A stretch of 64,000 bases of DNA from Apricaphanius iberus (GCA_028564705.1 JAPXFQ010002425.1:1-64000); one strand, 5' to 3'. Shown: positions 20,430 through 33,149, counted from the stretch's first letter. The notes: a model not told the origin generated them from the letters alone. Numbers and translations: made by a program.

Positions 20430-23400
20430 ACTTTAGAATTAGGTTGATATACTTTACTTTCATAGTTCTAGTGAGGACACGAGCAGAGCATTCTGGATCA
20501 GCTACACCTTTCTGATTGACTTTTTTCTTTACTTTAATTATGGCTCCTGCTATTGTCTGGTAAATGTAGCTTTCTTTTTCTTGAATGTTGTTTGCTTTTC
20601 TTCTATCTTTCCACTGAACCTTTTTCTTTTGCAAAGACACCTGTTAGAAACCTCTTTTTTGACAGTGTGTGAATTTGTTTTGAGTGTCTTGACAAGCATC
20701 AAGAGTGAGTTACAGTAGAATGTAATAGAGAAAATCAAGTTATTTTTTGATACATTTAGACTGTAATAAATAAAATGGAAGTACTGTAAGTAATTAATTA
20801 TTTCCCGGTACCAAATGACCCACGGCCCGGTACCAATCCGGGGGTTGGGGACCTCGGCTTTAAAGTACACATTAGACTCACCAAAGCAGACATGTTGAAG
20901 AAAAAATCTTTAAAACCTAATAAATAATTTTTTGGGGAAAAAAACTACAGTTTATTTCCTATTTTGAATCTCTGCTTCAAATCTCCCATAATCCCGATGC
21001 AGGGAGGTTTTGGCCAAACTTTCCTCTTCTGATATGAAACTGTAATTAATTTGTTCTGACCTTGACTCCTCTGTCTTGCCAGCTTCTGAGTTGCAGTGTA
21101 ATGCCAAAAAACTAATTAAAAGATGGTCTAAACCATTAATTTTCTCCACAGTTCACACTTGAAAAGTAAACAATAAATCTGGGGTGGTATATGTAGAATA
21201 GCTGCAAAAGACAACAAACTAGCATTCATTTTTCACCCTTAATAATACATTGATCATAAAGGTTTTAAGCATTCATCAGGCTCACTCCAATGACTCTTAA
21301 AAGCTTTGAAGATATAGGAAGATCATAGTTGGTGAGAAAAAGGACAAATAAAAATGAATCTTGACAGCCTTAGTTTGCTTTCAGCATGCAACTGGGATAT
21401 ACTCAGCAGAGCACGTAAACATTTACAAAATTATTTATGTTCAATTGCCTTGGAGACCCTTTTTTCTGCTCCTTGAATAATAGATTAGATTATCATTGTT
21501 ATTTCTAATACAGATGTATACAACAAAGATCACATCAAGCAAGTCAAATAAGGCCGCTATACGAGACCATTATACTCAGGTCTGTTGGTGTTTTTCATGC
21601 AGCACATGCTGCCAAAACTGTTGGCAGAAAAAAAGGAAGGTGTTTATGAAGGATGCAACAACAGTTTGACAGTAAAGCCATGAGATAAACACATACTGCT
21701 GGTCTGGATGCTGAAAAGTCATTTTGCTCTTCTTGATGCCATTGGAACCCAAACACTCACAAGAAGGTTGAGATTGTCAACTGGGAATAAAAGGGCCATT
21801 ACAATGACCCCCTTCCATCTCCAATTTTTCCAGGAACACCTCTCAGTTTCAGTTAGTGCACAGCTCTCATAAAACATGGTCTCTATCATCACCAAGGACG
21901 ACAGGCCAATAAGTTGGATGCCACACTCACAAGAGAGAAGTGGCGGTGCAAAGACTCATAACAATACCCTCCAAAAACAGTGAATTCTGAGGGGACCGCA
22001 TTTTAGAGGCGAGCTGACTCTGTTCAAAGCTCTTATTACACTTTTACATTAAATCTCAGCTTGAGTGTCAGATGAGCTTCTAGCCTTCTCCTGACACGGT
22101 GAGATAGTGAGGACAGAACCGCTTAGGTGTCACATTGTGAGACAAAAAAGAAAAGACAAAAAGTGAACTTGAGAGTACTTCTATTTTGCAAGCCTGTTGG
22201 GAAAGTTCCACATCTCCATTAAAAGAACCCGGTGCAGAAGACTAACCCCTGCAGCAATTCTCTGGTGAAGATACTCAACCCAGTCCCCTGCTTTGACAAA
22301 AAAGGAAACAGCATGTTATTTTACACATAATTGCAACTGTCAGCAGCTAACATCAGTTCAGAAAGAACAGAAATGTGACATGACTGCAAAATAAACTCAA
22401 ATTAAGGACATCTGTAGGGCCCATTAACATGCCGTGTGGTAAGCAGTAGAACCAGGGTATACAGCAGCCGTGGTACCACCTTTGACAGAAAAAAAAACAA
22501 AAAACATATATAGTCTGAACGGACGAGGGATGGTAGGTGCACAGAGAAGTATGTGTAGTTGTTAATGGCATGTCACACACAGGGAGGAGAGGTCAGAGCA
22601 ACAACAGCACAGGGAAGCTTACTGCCTCACAGTAAATACACCCCCATCCAACAACAAAGCCTGGTGTATGTTCTCATTTTAGAGTGCAAGGAATAAATTT
22701 ACTGGTGGCCAGAATGCCCAAAGCTACGCCTAGTTAAAAACAAAAAGAAAAAAAGTTCCTGAATCTATAAATAAAACATGCTGGCTGGTATTTTCTCTCC
22801 CCTTTCATCAACTATTACAACGTTATGCACATCATACTTCTAAAAATGAGGACTAACAAAGTAAAAAATGAATAAAGGTGTGGGAACTCAACCGATTCTC
22901 AGCTCTACTACATCATTAACTACTAGAACAGCAAACGGGGGATGGAACTTTGTTGCCTCTACTGAATGCTGTAAACAAAACTCCGAAAAGGAGCTGAGAC
23001 ATTGGTTTGCAGTTTGCTACGTGTGACTATATGAAATCCTTCCCTGCATGAGGAAAAGCCAATGTTTGTTGTTAGAGCCTCTTAGGTCCCCATTCATTAC
23101 CCTTACAGAAAGAAGACAGAACAGTAACAGCCATTGCCTTATTATTTTGACAAGATTTTGCTCTCTGATGGGTTGAGTTGACGAACTCACCAATGTCACA
23201 TGTCAAGCAGGGGTTGAAATCTTTATTTGACTCCTTCAGCATTTGAATAATTACTGTCCGTCTGGTGGGTTTCACTCATTAGCGCTTTTTCTCTTGCAGA
23301 GATGGGAGGACAGTTTTGGCTTGACTAGAAGAGACAGTGTGACTTTTGCCTACTCAAAATGGATGAAATGGTTCTTTAAATCAAAGAGTGTCAAGTTCTG

Positions 23401-23860
23401 AGGTAGATTTGAAATTATGCAGGGGGTTCAGAATTAAAATTAGTTTTCCTTAAGAATAGTTGCACTAGTAAACAGTTTGTTAAATAATCACAGGCTTCCT
23501 CACTAAAAGATACAAATAACTACTATAAAATGAGTAAATAATAATGTAATTATATACTCAGTGTTTCCCTGATTGCATTATACATCATATTTTCTTCTTC
23601 AATCAACCATAAACTATAATGTTAAATAACTACCAAATAAATTCTAAACGTTTTGTTCTTTTTATTTTCTGTGCTGCTATACTGGGATTTTAGAGTTCAA
23701 AAAATACAATGCAGCCACTTTTATTGCCACCTGATAAATGAAATGTTTGTTGTAGTAGCATATGCTCATACTGAAAAATGTAAAAAAAACAAAAAAGAAA
23801 AAACCTGAAAAAACAAACACATGTTAATTTGTTTATTCTAAAAAAAATACTGTATAATTG
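20430..23860. other. No gene recognised
   Basis: Mostly unique-looking AT-rich sequence. Frames are short and lack domains. One hAT-like fragment (20803-20860) is listed separately. Nothing else could be supported. Confidence 0.5.
20803..20860. mobile_element. hAT-type repeat fragment
   Basis: CCCGGTACCAAATGACCC...GGTACCAATCCGGGGG..GGGGACC resembles one end of a widespread vertebrate hAT family. Only one end is present. Confidence 0.4.
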
Positions 23861-23867
23861 CCGGTTA

Positions 23868-24000
23868 CCCTGAAAAGTCTCTGGACTGGAGACCTGTCCA
23901 GGGTGTACTCTTCCTTTTGCCCATTGACCGCTATGGATAGGCATCAACCCCCCTGGCAATTTTTCGAGGACATGTGGTATAGATAATGGATGAATGGAAG
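23868..24000 (+). mobile_element. SINE/LINE tail fragment
   Basis: Contains GGACTGGAGACCTGTCCAGGG and a tail of GGATGAATGG type, the same family as the copy at 47600-47724 (opposite strand). No coding capacity. Confidence 0.6.
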
Positions 24001-25190
24001 AAAAATCCCAATGAAATGAATGTAACTGAAAAGAAGTGAGCGGGAGAGAAGTCTTTAAGAGTTAGTGCGTGGACGCAGTGATCCTCGTATTATTACGCCT
24101 AACAATATAGTACCCCTTTTTATCCGCTGAGAAAATCGACATGTTACATTTCTGTGTTACTATACTTTGTAGTGTAACACTTCACGTAACTGTATTTAAA
24201 TAGGGAAAACGTGGAAGAGTTTGGTAGCTTCTGACGGGAGCTGATTTGGAGCTAAACAGTATGTGGAAGAGGCTGCGTTTGTGCTCCGTTTGCACGACAG
24301 AGCACACAGACAAAGACCAGACAGGTACATATCAACTAGTCTAAGGTAGGGAACGAACATATCGCAGTATGTAAAAACGGTGAACTATTCCTTTAAAGCC
24401 AAAGTGCGGATTATTTCGGGGAGAGAGTTTTTTTTTTTTTAATTCAACGTACGAAGGCCCTTTCCAAAACATCCCTTCTCCCTTCCTCCTGCAAGCTTTC
24501 CACTCCCTCTAATCCCCCTCCATACCATTGGGAACACGCATCTCCTGGAATTTCAGAGCATGTCATTGTATTCTTCAATAAAATATTATATTGATTTGCT
24601 TTACTGAATATATGTCTTACCTGTTCAGCAGTAATGTGTCCAAAGCAGCGTTGCTTTGAAGCCTTTTAAGATTTGATTGCAGCCTATCTCCATGTTGAAA
24701 ATTATCTCTGATGTAAATTGAGGAAGGGACACATATCTGCATAACACCCTACTTGGGTCTCTAAGGCATTTTTTGACTTTGTCATTGTAATTCCCATTGT
24801 TTTTCTTTCTAAAGTTGATGTAGCCCTGGGTGGCCAGGGAATGGCTAACTATTTAGCAGAACTTTGCTGTGACTTCTCCATGACCGCTCTCTGCCATTAC
24901 GGTGCCTGTAAACAGGAACGCACGGAGCGGCCTGTCTGCGCTGTCTCATCACCCAAGGGTTTGTGCGATGCACATGCACGGTGATTGACAGTTGACACAG
25001 GAGAAATTTAATTCTATTGGATACATTTTGTTTGTGAATTGCATAGGATCTATGGGAGGAAGGAGGGACTTAAGAAAAATAACAAATGTTCTGGAGAACT
25101 AGCGTTTTATGATAGTACTGAACCCCATATCTTTTTAAGGATATATAAATCTTTAATAAATAAATACATTCTCAAGAATCCAGCTTTAAT
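24001..25190. other. No gene recognised
   Basis: AT-rich spacer. A short ACTATTCCTTTAAA-like segment near 24380 resembles a MITE end, but no partner was found. Confidence 0.45.
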
Positions 25191-25195
25191 TTAAA

Positions 25196-25300
25196 AAATT
25201 TAGTTTCTGAGTGACATGTAAACTGGGACTCAGCTCTCAACAGGGGTTCGATTACTCCAAAAAGCTTGATTTGGATGTGTATGTAAACATACTGACTGTT
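25196..25300. mobile_element. MITE fragment, copy of 18036-18146
   Basis: Aligns by eye to the right end of the MITE cluster at 18036-18146 (GTGACATGTAAACTGGGA..CAGCTCTCAACAGGG ... ACTGACTGTTAG), with scattered substitutions. Confidence 0.65.
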
Positions 25301-25574
25301 AGAAAACGGCAGTAAAGACGCAAATCTTTACAAGAAAAACATGAGACACTAGCTACATTTGCAATAGTTTGGTTAAAGTGATCTCAGAGATCAGTCCCTT
25401 CTCAGTCAGTTCAACACAACATAAATGAGTGAAGATTGCTGAACTCCACTTTGATTTAAATTGTAATTTTCTACTTTTGTTATTTGAGACCAGGATGGAG
25501 CTGGTGAGGTTATGCAAAGCAAGTTTATTTGTATTGCACATTTCAGCAACAAAGCAATGCAAAGTACTTTGCAA

Positions 25575-25970
25575 TAATAGCTTTTTGTGGCTCTGTTGTA
25601 TGTGGACATGGTGGAGGGTCTGTGATGGTGTGGGCCTGTTTTTCTTCCAAAGCCCCAAGAAACCTTGTTAGAATACATGACAACACAATTTATGTAATAT
25701 AAGATGAATATAAGATGACATTTTAAATATAAATCGGTTGGACTCCATCATTCAACTGAAAATTTGTCATTTTTGGATCTTTCAACAAGGTAATGATCTA
25801 CAACATTTGGCCCAATCAAGATAGAAGTAATCCAACTGCAAATATGAGTCTTCTTTCATGGTGACCTTAGTCATCAGACCTTTATAAAACAGATAATCCA
25901 GAGAACATGTATAAAGAAAGCCTAAAATTCCTCTACCCACACATCTCTGTAAGGGAATATTTTAGAAGGG
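25575..25970 (+). pseudogene. Decayed Tc1-like transposase fragment
   Basis: Broken frames preserve fragments of a Tc1 catalytic core: a GGGSVMVWACFSS-like stretch near 25610-25650 and a FQQGNDLQHL-like stretch near 25780-25805, where an intact protein has QQDNDPKHT. Many stops. The family differs from the intact element at 10641. No terminal inverted repeats were identified. Confidence 0.5.
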
Positions 25971-26890
25971 GAGAAAGGTCTGTCACTTTGGTAAAATGGG
26001 GTTGTACAACTACACATCCATCCGTTCACTGTGGTTCGCAATAGCAAAATGTTGTAGATGCAGTAAGATGCTAAACATACAATTTTTGTGAGTCATTACT
26101 GCAACTGTTTTGATAAATGTTCTGCAATATATGCATCAACCTGGAGCAAATTAGAAACCACAAAACTAAATGGCCATTATAAATAACATAATCTTTGTTC
26201 TAAATCCAATCCGAAAACAAATAAGTTTTAGCTCAAAGGCCATCAGTATTTGTCAAAATATTCAGCACATCTAAATAAAAACAGGTTGTAAAAGATTAAC
26301 CTTCACACAATTCCCATGTGCCATAATTTAAGCCATAAATTGTCACCTAGCAACACCAATCACATGTTTCTGTGTACTATTTTAAGTTTGTTTTGCATCA
26401 TCTGCAAGGCCTTCTCTTGTAATCTCCATACATTAAGCTAAAATGCACTGCAAAATAAATTAGAATAGGCATTAAAACTGAAATGCATTTGCAGATTAAA
26501 AATGTTACATGCAGTGACTGAAAACCTAAAGGATGTTTTAAAATTACAGATTTATGTAAACACTTAAAACAAAAACAACAGTATATAGCTTTGAATGCAT
26601 AATGTTGAAAAAAGAATGCTGGCCTTTATTCATAAACATATTACAATAGTAAGAAGAATTTCAAGAGTAAGATTATTGGAGTAGAAATTCAAAATTCATT
26701 TGGTTTGATTTTAAGTCATTATCTGCAGTACAACAGTGTTTATACCTGAGTTTTTCATTAGTATATATAGTTTTAAAAATAACTTTTCATTGTTTTAGGA
26801 CATGCTGTTTATTATACTGTAAAATACATAGCAGACTGATCTCCTCAGTCTTTCTTACAGACTGTACAAGCATGTTACTACAGAAGATTA
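25971..26890. other. No gene recognised
   Basis: AT-rich DNA without recognisable coding or repeat features. Confidence 0.5.
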
Positions 26891-27507
26891 GAAGGTAGGG
26901 CTGGGCATAATGCCCTAAAATCAGTACTTCCGACTCCTTTCGACACTGAGTAGTGACCACACAGACCATATGAGGAAGTGCGGGAGCGGTGAATGAAATC
27001 TTGATTTTAGTATGCAGTCTTATTTTAGAAAAAAAATATTTTACATTTGCATTGGAACATAGGTAGGATCAGCCAGCGGCAGTTTCAAGAGGTGTATCAA
27101 CATTCTGGACTCAGCGGGGTTAATATCTGCTCCGACATGCAGGACTAGTGTGGGGGGAGCTGAAGCATGCTGGGCTAGGAGCGGTCTGGGTTGACTGCAG
27201 CTCTGCTGCACACTGAAAGCAGAAACAATCATTCAAACATACTCAAAGTTACAGTCTCAAGGTATCCAATAACACCATGAAAAGTCACTAATCTCTAGTC
27301 GTCTTTTTTTTTTAAAAGAGTAGCCAGATGAGTCTAAACACTTGCTAAATATAGCGACAAAGTTACTGCATTGGCAGCCCTGTTCCCTTCAGAATGAGAT
27401 GAAGTCACATGACTTAAGCAGAGCACTCTTTCTTAAAGGGGCATGATCACCCCTAAACTAAAACACATCTTTTTTTCTTTTCTTTTTTTTTTTTAATACC
27501 AAATTTA

Positions 27508-29140
27508 CAAGTGCATCCAGAAAGTATTCACAGCGCTTCACTTATTCCAAATTTTTTAATGTTACAGCCTTATACCAAGATGGATTAAATTAATTTTTTT
27601 CCTTAAAATTCAACACACAACACCCCATAATTACAATGTAAAAAGAAATGTTTAGATTGTTGCAAATTTATTAAAAATAAAAAACCCTGAGAAATCACAT
27701 GTACATAAGTATTCACAGCCTTTGCTCAGTACTTTGTTGAGGCAGCTTTGGTCGCAATTACAGCCTCAAGTCGTTTTGAATATGATCCCACAAGCTTGGC
27801 ACACCTATCTTTGGCTAGTTTTGCCCATTGCTCTTTGCAGTACCTTTCGAGCTCCATCAGGTTGGATGGAAAGCATCGGTGCACAGCCATTTTCAGATCT
27901 CTCCAGAGATGTTCAATTGGGTTTAGGTCTGGGCTCTGGCTATGCCACTCAAGGACATTCACCAAGTTGTTCTGTAGCCATTCCTTCGATATTTTGGCTG
28001 TGTTGTTAGGGTCATTGACCTGCTGAAAGGTGAACCGTCGCCCCAGTCAGAGTTCAAGAGCACTTTGGAGCAGGTTTTCATCTAGGATGTCTCTGTATAT
28101 TGCTGTATTCATCTTTCCCTCTATCCTGACTAGTATTCCAGTTCCTGCCACTGAAAAACATCCCCAAGCATGATGCTGCCACCACCATGCTTCACTGTAC
28201 GGATGGTTTTGGCCGGGTGATCAGCCGTACCTTATTTTCTCCAAATGTAACGCCTGGGATTCTCTCCAAAGAGTTCAATTTTTGTCTCATCAGACTAGAG
28301 GATTTTGTATCTCATTGTCTGAGAATCCCTAGGTGGCTTTTAGCAAACTCCAGGCGGGCTGCCATGTGCCTTTTACTAAGGAGTGGCTTCTGTTTGGCCA
28401 CTCTACCATAAAGGCCTGATTGGTGGATTGCTGCAGAGATGGTTGTCCTTCTGTAAGGTCCTCCTCTGTCCACAGAGGAATGCTCTGACAAAGTGACCAT
28501 TGGGTTATTGGTCACCTCCCTGACCAAGGCCCTTCTCCCCCATTCACTCAGATTAGGAGGCCGGCCAGCTCTAAGAAGAGTCGTGGTGGTTCCACACTTC
28601 GTCCACTTATGGATGATGGAGGCCACTGTGCTTTCAAACCTTTAAAGCAGCAGACATTTTTCTGTTACCTTCCCCAGCCTTGTACCTCAAGACAATCCTG
28701 TCTCGGAGGTCTACACTCAATTCCTTTGTCTTCTTGCTTGGTTTTTGCTTTGACATGAACTTTCAACCCAGAGGCCTTATATAGACAGGTATGTGCCTTT
28801 CCATATCATGTCCAATCAACTTAATTTACCACAGGTGGATTCCAATTAATATGCTGAAATATCTCAAGGATGATCCGTGGAAACAGAATGCACCTCAGCT
28901 CAATTCTGAGCTCCACATCAAAGGCTGTGAATACTTACTGTATGTACATGTGATTTCTCAAGTTTCTTATTTTAAATAAATTTGCAACATTTTCAAAGAC
29001 ACTTTTTTCACATTATCATTGTGGGGTGTTGCGTTTAGAATTTTATGGGAAAAATGAATTTAATCCATTTTTGAATGAGGCTGTAACATAAAAAAAAAGT
29101 GGAAAAAGTTAAGCGTTGTGAATACTTTCAGGATGCACTG
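27508..29140 (-). mobile_element. Tc1-like element, decayed, long TIRs
   Basis: Ends AGTGCATCC..GAAAGTATTCACA are inverted at both sides, the inverted repeats extend about 210 bases, and TA flanks the element (27506-27507 and 29141-29142). It is a different family from the 10641 copy and carries a broken transposase on the minus strand. Confidence 0.9.
27726..28626 (-). pseudogene. Tc1-like transposase, broken
   Basis: Two visible frames. 28312-28626 gives the DNA-binding part (GRPPNLSEWGRRALVREV, YGRVAKQKPLLS). 27726-27965 gives the C-terminal catalytic part with SQSPDLNPIEHLWRDLK, which holds the last catalytic glutamate. The region between, which should hold the two catalytic aspartates, is scattered over several frames. 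Stops and shifts make it inactive. Confidence 0.9.
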
Positions 29141-29219
29141 TACCAACACAGACAAAATTATGTCAGTAACATGGATACATTTCCATATCGGTAAATGTTC
29201 GGTATACCGCCCAGCCCTA

Positions 29220-29545
29220 CCAAAGTGAACAAAATAACTAGACCAAGCCCTTTACGCTTTTCTTGTTTTTGTTGCTAGTTTGTATTGCACCATACATTTA
29301 TTTAACTGAAATGAAGAACACATTTTTCACTTGATTTTAAAGCCTCATCTATTATCAATGTGATTTAAAACAATAAACCACCACTTATTCAAAGCTGGTA
29401 ATAATAGTTTTTATAACATAATAAACTTTACTGAAAACGTATAGAGCAAAACATTTGACATTTGGATAAAATGAAGTTGGATGAGACAAAAATACATTGA
29501 TCAACTTATTTACAACAAAGCAACAATCACAACTGCAGAGCAAAG
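29220..29545. other. No gene recognised
   Basis: AT-rich sequence between the TIR element and the end of element A. No integrase or LTR of element A is visible here, so A stops abruptly after RNase H. Confidence 0.5.
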
Positions 29546-29548
29546 TAC

Positions 29549-30344
29549 TCAAGCTGCCTGCTCAATAGCAGCACAGGTAGTCGTCATTGGCTGAACCGCG
29601 GCAGCTTTGGCAGCAGCATCCGCTCTGGCGTTCCCAAGACAAACAGTATTCCTGGAAGCCATGTGTGCAGCACATTTCACTACTGCAATTTTGGATGGCA
29701 ACAAAATCGCATCAAGGAGGTCAGCAACCTGTGATGCATTTAAAATTAGCTTACCATCAGACTTCAAGAACCTTCTGTGTCTCCACAGAGCTCCAAAATG
29801 GTGGACCACGCCCACTGCATAGCTGCTGTCACTGTATTTGGTAACCGCTTTATATTTAGCCAGCTCACAGGCCCTTGTCAATGCAACCATATCTGCTGTC
29901 TGCACAGAAAAATGAGGCGGAAGGCTTCCTGCAGACAAGGTACAATGATCAGAACAAACAGAATAGCCCACTCTATTTTTTCCCCCATAAATCTCTAAAC
30001 GATGATCCATCAACATACAACACCGTGTCTGTATTCTGCAAGGGCATGTCAGTCAAATCTGGACGGGGTATACACAGTACCTCTAGTTCTGTTTGACAGT
30101 CATGGGGTATCCCGTCATCTTCAGTAGGCAGCAAACTGGCAGGATTAAGAACATTGCACCTCTTAATAGTTATGTTAGGCAAGTCCAACAAAACAGATGT
30201 GTACCTGAGCCATCTGGCAGGTGACAAGTGAGAAGTCCTCTGCTCCAACAAAATGATGGCTACATTGTGGGGTACAAACACAGTTAGTGGGCAATACATC
30301 ACAACGTCTCTCGAAGCCAAAACCACTTTTTCTGTAGCTGCCAC
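29549..30344 (-). pseudogene. Element A RNase H
   Basis: Two overlapping frames (29973-30344 and 29549-30016), so a frameshift lies near 30000. LYVDGSSFRD holds the first metal-binding aspartate, KYSDSSYAV the third and GNARADAAAKAAA the fourth. The position of the catalytic glutamate reads ADM where ERV-C has AEI, so that residue appears changed. RNase H would remove RNA from the RNA-DNA hybrid during reverse transcription. Nothing of integrase follows it. Confidence 0.8.
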
Positions 30345-30349
30345 AGCCC

Positions 30350-31545
30350 TTAAGCACCCAGGAAAACCGGATGCAACCGGATCCAGCTTTGCTGAATAAA
30401 TAAGCCACAGGTTGTTTCAAACCACAATGATTCTGAAGGAGAACAGAAGTTAGCAACCGTTCTTTTCATCAACCATCTGAAAATTTTTTTTTTCTGCATC
30501 AGGCAAAGCCAGAGCTGGAGGGCACTGCAGACCTCCTCAAATGATTGCAATGCCTCAGGAGTCCACTGGATGGCATCAGATGCCATCATATCTCTGCCAT
30601 GAATCAACTCAGAAAGTGGCTTCTCCAAAATCGCATAGTCGATTATGAAATTACGACAATACGACGTCAAACCTAAGAAAGACATCATCTGTTTCTTGGT
30701 TACTGGTCTAGGAATCTGTTGTATAGCAGCAACTCTCTTGGAAGAGAGTGACCTTGACCCTCTGTCTATAGAATAGCCAAGGAAAATTACCTCTGGTTTT
30801 GCAAACTGCAGCTTTGAAAGGCTGGCTTTGTGTCCACATGCATACAAATGCTTCAACAACTTAACAGTGTCCTCACACTGCTCCTTTGACGGAGAACATA
30901 CCAGAAGGTCGTCTACGTAACTGAGTAAGGTGGAGCCAGGAGACTGCTCCAACCCATCCAAGCTCTCTTTCAAAGCCATGTTAAAAATGGTAGGTGATTC
31001 TACATACCCTTGTGGAAGTCTGCTGAAAGAATACAACTTTCCCTCAAACTCAAAAGCAAACCAAAACTGACTCCCTTTGTCTACTGGTACACTGAAGAAC
31101 GCATTAATCAAATCTACAACTGAAAAATGAGTGGCTGAAGGAGGAACATATTTGTACATGGATTTGGAAAAACAGATGCCCTAGGCAACACAGCAACATT
31201 TACACGCTTCAATTCCTGCACAAAACGCCAATCTTCCCCTTTTTCCCCTGATCTTTTTCACTGGAAATATCAGGCTGCGGACAGGGGAATCACTAGATTC
31301 CCAATGATCCCAGCTTTTAGCAGAGATTCAAACACTGGTTTGATCCCACGCGGGGCTTCTGGTTTCAACGGGTACTGGTGTTGTACCGGTCGAAAAGAAG
31401 ATTTTGGTGTTATTTTAACAGGGGTACAACCCTTAATTAATCCCACATCATGTGAGTTTTTTGCCCACAAATCATTCGGAACCCCTTTGAGCAAAGGATG
31501 CATTTCTGAGCTGTCTGTCTCAACTTCAACATGTATCAAAAACAT
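30350..31545 (-). pseudogene. Element A reverse transcriptase
   Basis: The N-terminal fingers (31270-31545, with DVGLIKG, PVQHQYPLKPEAPRGIKP and a LLKAGII segment) and the palm and thumb (30350-31159) are separated by a frameshift near 31270. The palm has VVDLINAFFSVPV, RLPQGYVESPTIFN and LLSYVDDLLVCSPS; YVDD is intact. FLGYSIDRG and SFLGLTSYCRNFI follow as in ERV RTs. The end becomes disordered after about 30490. Orientation and order fit element A. Confidence 0.88.
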
Positions 31546-31700
31546 GTGATGTGCAATGTAGTTCCTCCTCTGGCGTAAAAACAGAAACCGGACTTACCAG
31601 GTTCTGAGCAGTCTGGAGGAAAGTTTTGGTCGTGGTACCTGAGTGGGTAACTGAATCGTTCTTTCACAACCTGACCAGATGCTGAAATTGAGAAGACATG
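31546..31700 (-). pseudogene. Element A protease, C-terminal part
   Basis: Continues the protease after the solo LTR: frame with VFSISASGQVVKERFSYPL, then degenerate sequence up to the RT. Its left neighbour across the LTR (32364-32521) carries the catalytic motif. Confidence 0.6.
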
Positions 31701-31870
31701 TGTCACAGGTTTCTTTTCTCTCTGGTAAAACAAGCAGGCAGAGCCAGAGGTTCAGTTCAAAAAAAGTTTATTTACCAGGCAGGTTGGAAAAGATAACTGT
31801 AAAAATAAGTCAGGGGATGGTGCTAGGGCACAGTCTTTAAAAAAAGAGTCTTAAAAAGAGCCTTTACCAG

Positions 31871-32087
31871 TAGTCCCAAGGATCAATCAGGGAGTCTCTT
31901 GATGCTTCTCCACTGCAGGCAAGGGGGAAAGAGGGGGATAAGGCAGCAACCAGCCAGTGCACTGTCCTCTGCTCTGCTGTTCCTGCTCCAGTGGTCCCAA
32001 GAATCAATCAGGGAGTCCTTTGGTGCTTCTTCACTGCAGGCAAGGGGAAAGAGGGGGACAAGGCAGCAACCAGCCAGCGCACAATCC

Positions 32088-32094
<7 letters not shown>
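31871..32094. repeat. Tandem duplication inside solo LTR
   Basis: A unit of about 105-120 bp (GTCCCAAG(G/A)ATCAATCAGGGAGT onward) is present twice, 31871-31990 and 31991-32094, with a handful of differences. Duplicated enhancer-like units are common in retroviral U3. Confidence 0.85.

Positions 32095-32122
<28 letters not shown>
32095..32122. repeat. (CTG)n trinucleotide repeat
   Basis: About nine CTG units directly after the tandem duplication in the solo LTR. Confidence 0.9.
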
Positions 32123-32126
<4 letters not shown>

Positions 32127-32363
32127 GTCTCCGCTCTGCTGTCTCTGTGATCTCTCCTTGAGCATGCCCTGCTTCTTCCCTTTCATCTGATTGAAAAGTC
32201 ATTAGTGGCTGCAGGTGTGCCAGGTTGTCACAAGGGGAGGTCCTTCAGCCACACAGGAGAGAGGAAAACTCGCCAGAAAAGGATTTCACACACACACAAT
32301 AAATAAAATAGGATGCACTGCAAAACACATTAAAAAGATCTCTCTCCTGGTCACTATGTGACA

Positions 32364-32521
32364 CATGGTTCCCACTTAGTTTTGGCGGTGGACGTAGAGC
32401 TCTGTGCTTCAACACAGAACGAGTTGTGCCAGAATCGACCATGCATTCTATAGGTGTACCTGAGACAGTAAGAGACAGGACAGGTAAGGCTTTGTACGCA
32501 TCAGAAGTCAGTTGTGCGTAC
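32364..32521 (-). pseudogene. Element A protease, catalytic part
   Basis: On the minus strand the frame reads an ECMVDSGTTRSVL motif; DSG is the catalytic triplet of a retroviral aspartic protease (most use DTG or DSG). It ends at the solo LTR insertion. Its upstream frame continues, on the other side of ERV-C, from the Gag tail at 43118. The 4-bp duplication at both ERV-C borders shows these were once contiguous. Confidence 0.75.
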
Positions 32522-32525
32522 GTAC

Positions 32526-33124
32526 TGTTGGCTCCTAGTTACCATGCGATCGGCACTCGCTTCCGGAGAGTGTAGGGGCGCCAACATTTACCCCGGCGGG
32601 AGTTTTCCAAAATAAAGTCAGAGCTGAGAGACAGAGAGTGAAATAATGCACAGACACAGAATTTCTGTTTCACACTCATATTCACATCTGCAGATGGGGA
32701 ACAGTCAGAACTGAGTTGAACTGAACTGAACCGTCGTATACAGGGGTGTACCATTTTTATTAAAGAAGAACAAAGAACGTAGTCACATGTCTATTCTCCT
32801 CCCCCTAGATTTTATTACACCAAACGTTTATTCTCAAGGTTTCTTGAGTTATCGCTGTAACCGTCCGGTCTGTTTATGACTGTCTACTCCCTACTCTGTT
32901 TCTTATCTCCGCATCCCACTTTTACAACATGCAATAAACTTAGCCTAGAGTTTTACGACTTAAAAGCTTACCCCCATAAACAATACTTGACAAAACATTT
33001 CTTTACTATCATGCAAGCTAATTAAAACAGACTTTTACTTTCTGAATACTAACTAAAGATTATATAAACATATTCAATACGAGACTGTTATATAAAGTAG
33101 CCCTAAAAAATATGAATCACGACA
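32526..33124 (-). repeat. ERV-C 3' LTR
   Basis: 599 bp; minus-strand U3 starts TGTCGTGATTCATA at 33124 and the LTR ends GGAGCCAACA at 32526. U3 resembles the solo LTR at 9908 and the LARD LTRs, but R/U5 is different (GC-rich, GGCGCCCCTACAC). AATAAA on the minus strand lies near 32760. Confidence 0.92.
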
Positions 33125-33149
33125 ATTCCCTCTTTCAATCTTTTTTTTC
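33125..33149 (-). promoter_or_regulatory. ERV-C polypurine tract
   Basis: On the minus strand GAAAAAAAAGATTGAAAGAG then GGAAT, immediately before the 3' LTR. It overlaps the last codons of env by two bases and is nearly identical to the LARD tract at 8860-8883. Confidence 0.88.

Larger units (their letters stand above)
26896..29219. mobile_element. Inverted-repeat element hosting a second Tc1
   Basis: TAGGGCTGGGC at 26896-26906 mirrors GCCCAGCCCTA at 29209-29219. The ends resemble a hAT-type MITE family. Inside lies the complete footprint of a Tc1 element (27508-29140). Without it the element would be about 690 bp and non-coding. I did not find a convincing target duplication. Confidence 0.55.
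31701..32363 (-). mobile_element. Solo LTR of another retrovirus-like family
   Basis: 663 bp with inverted tips TGTCACA and TGTGACA and a 4-bp target duplication CATG (31697-31700 and 32364-32367). It splits the protease of element A. An AATAAA read on the minus strand near 31770, about 70 bases from the end, supports minus orientation. It has no similarity to the ERV-C LTR. It contains an internal tandem duplication and a CTG repeat. Confidence 0.8.
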
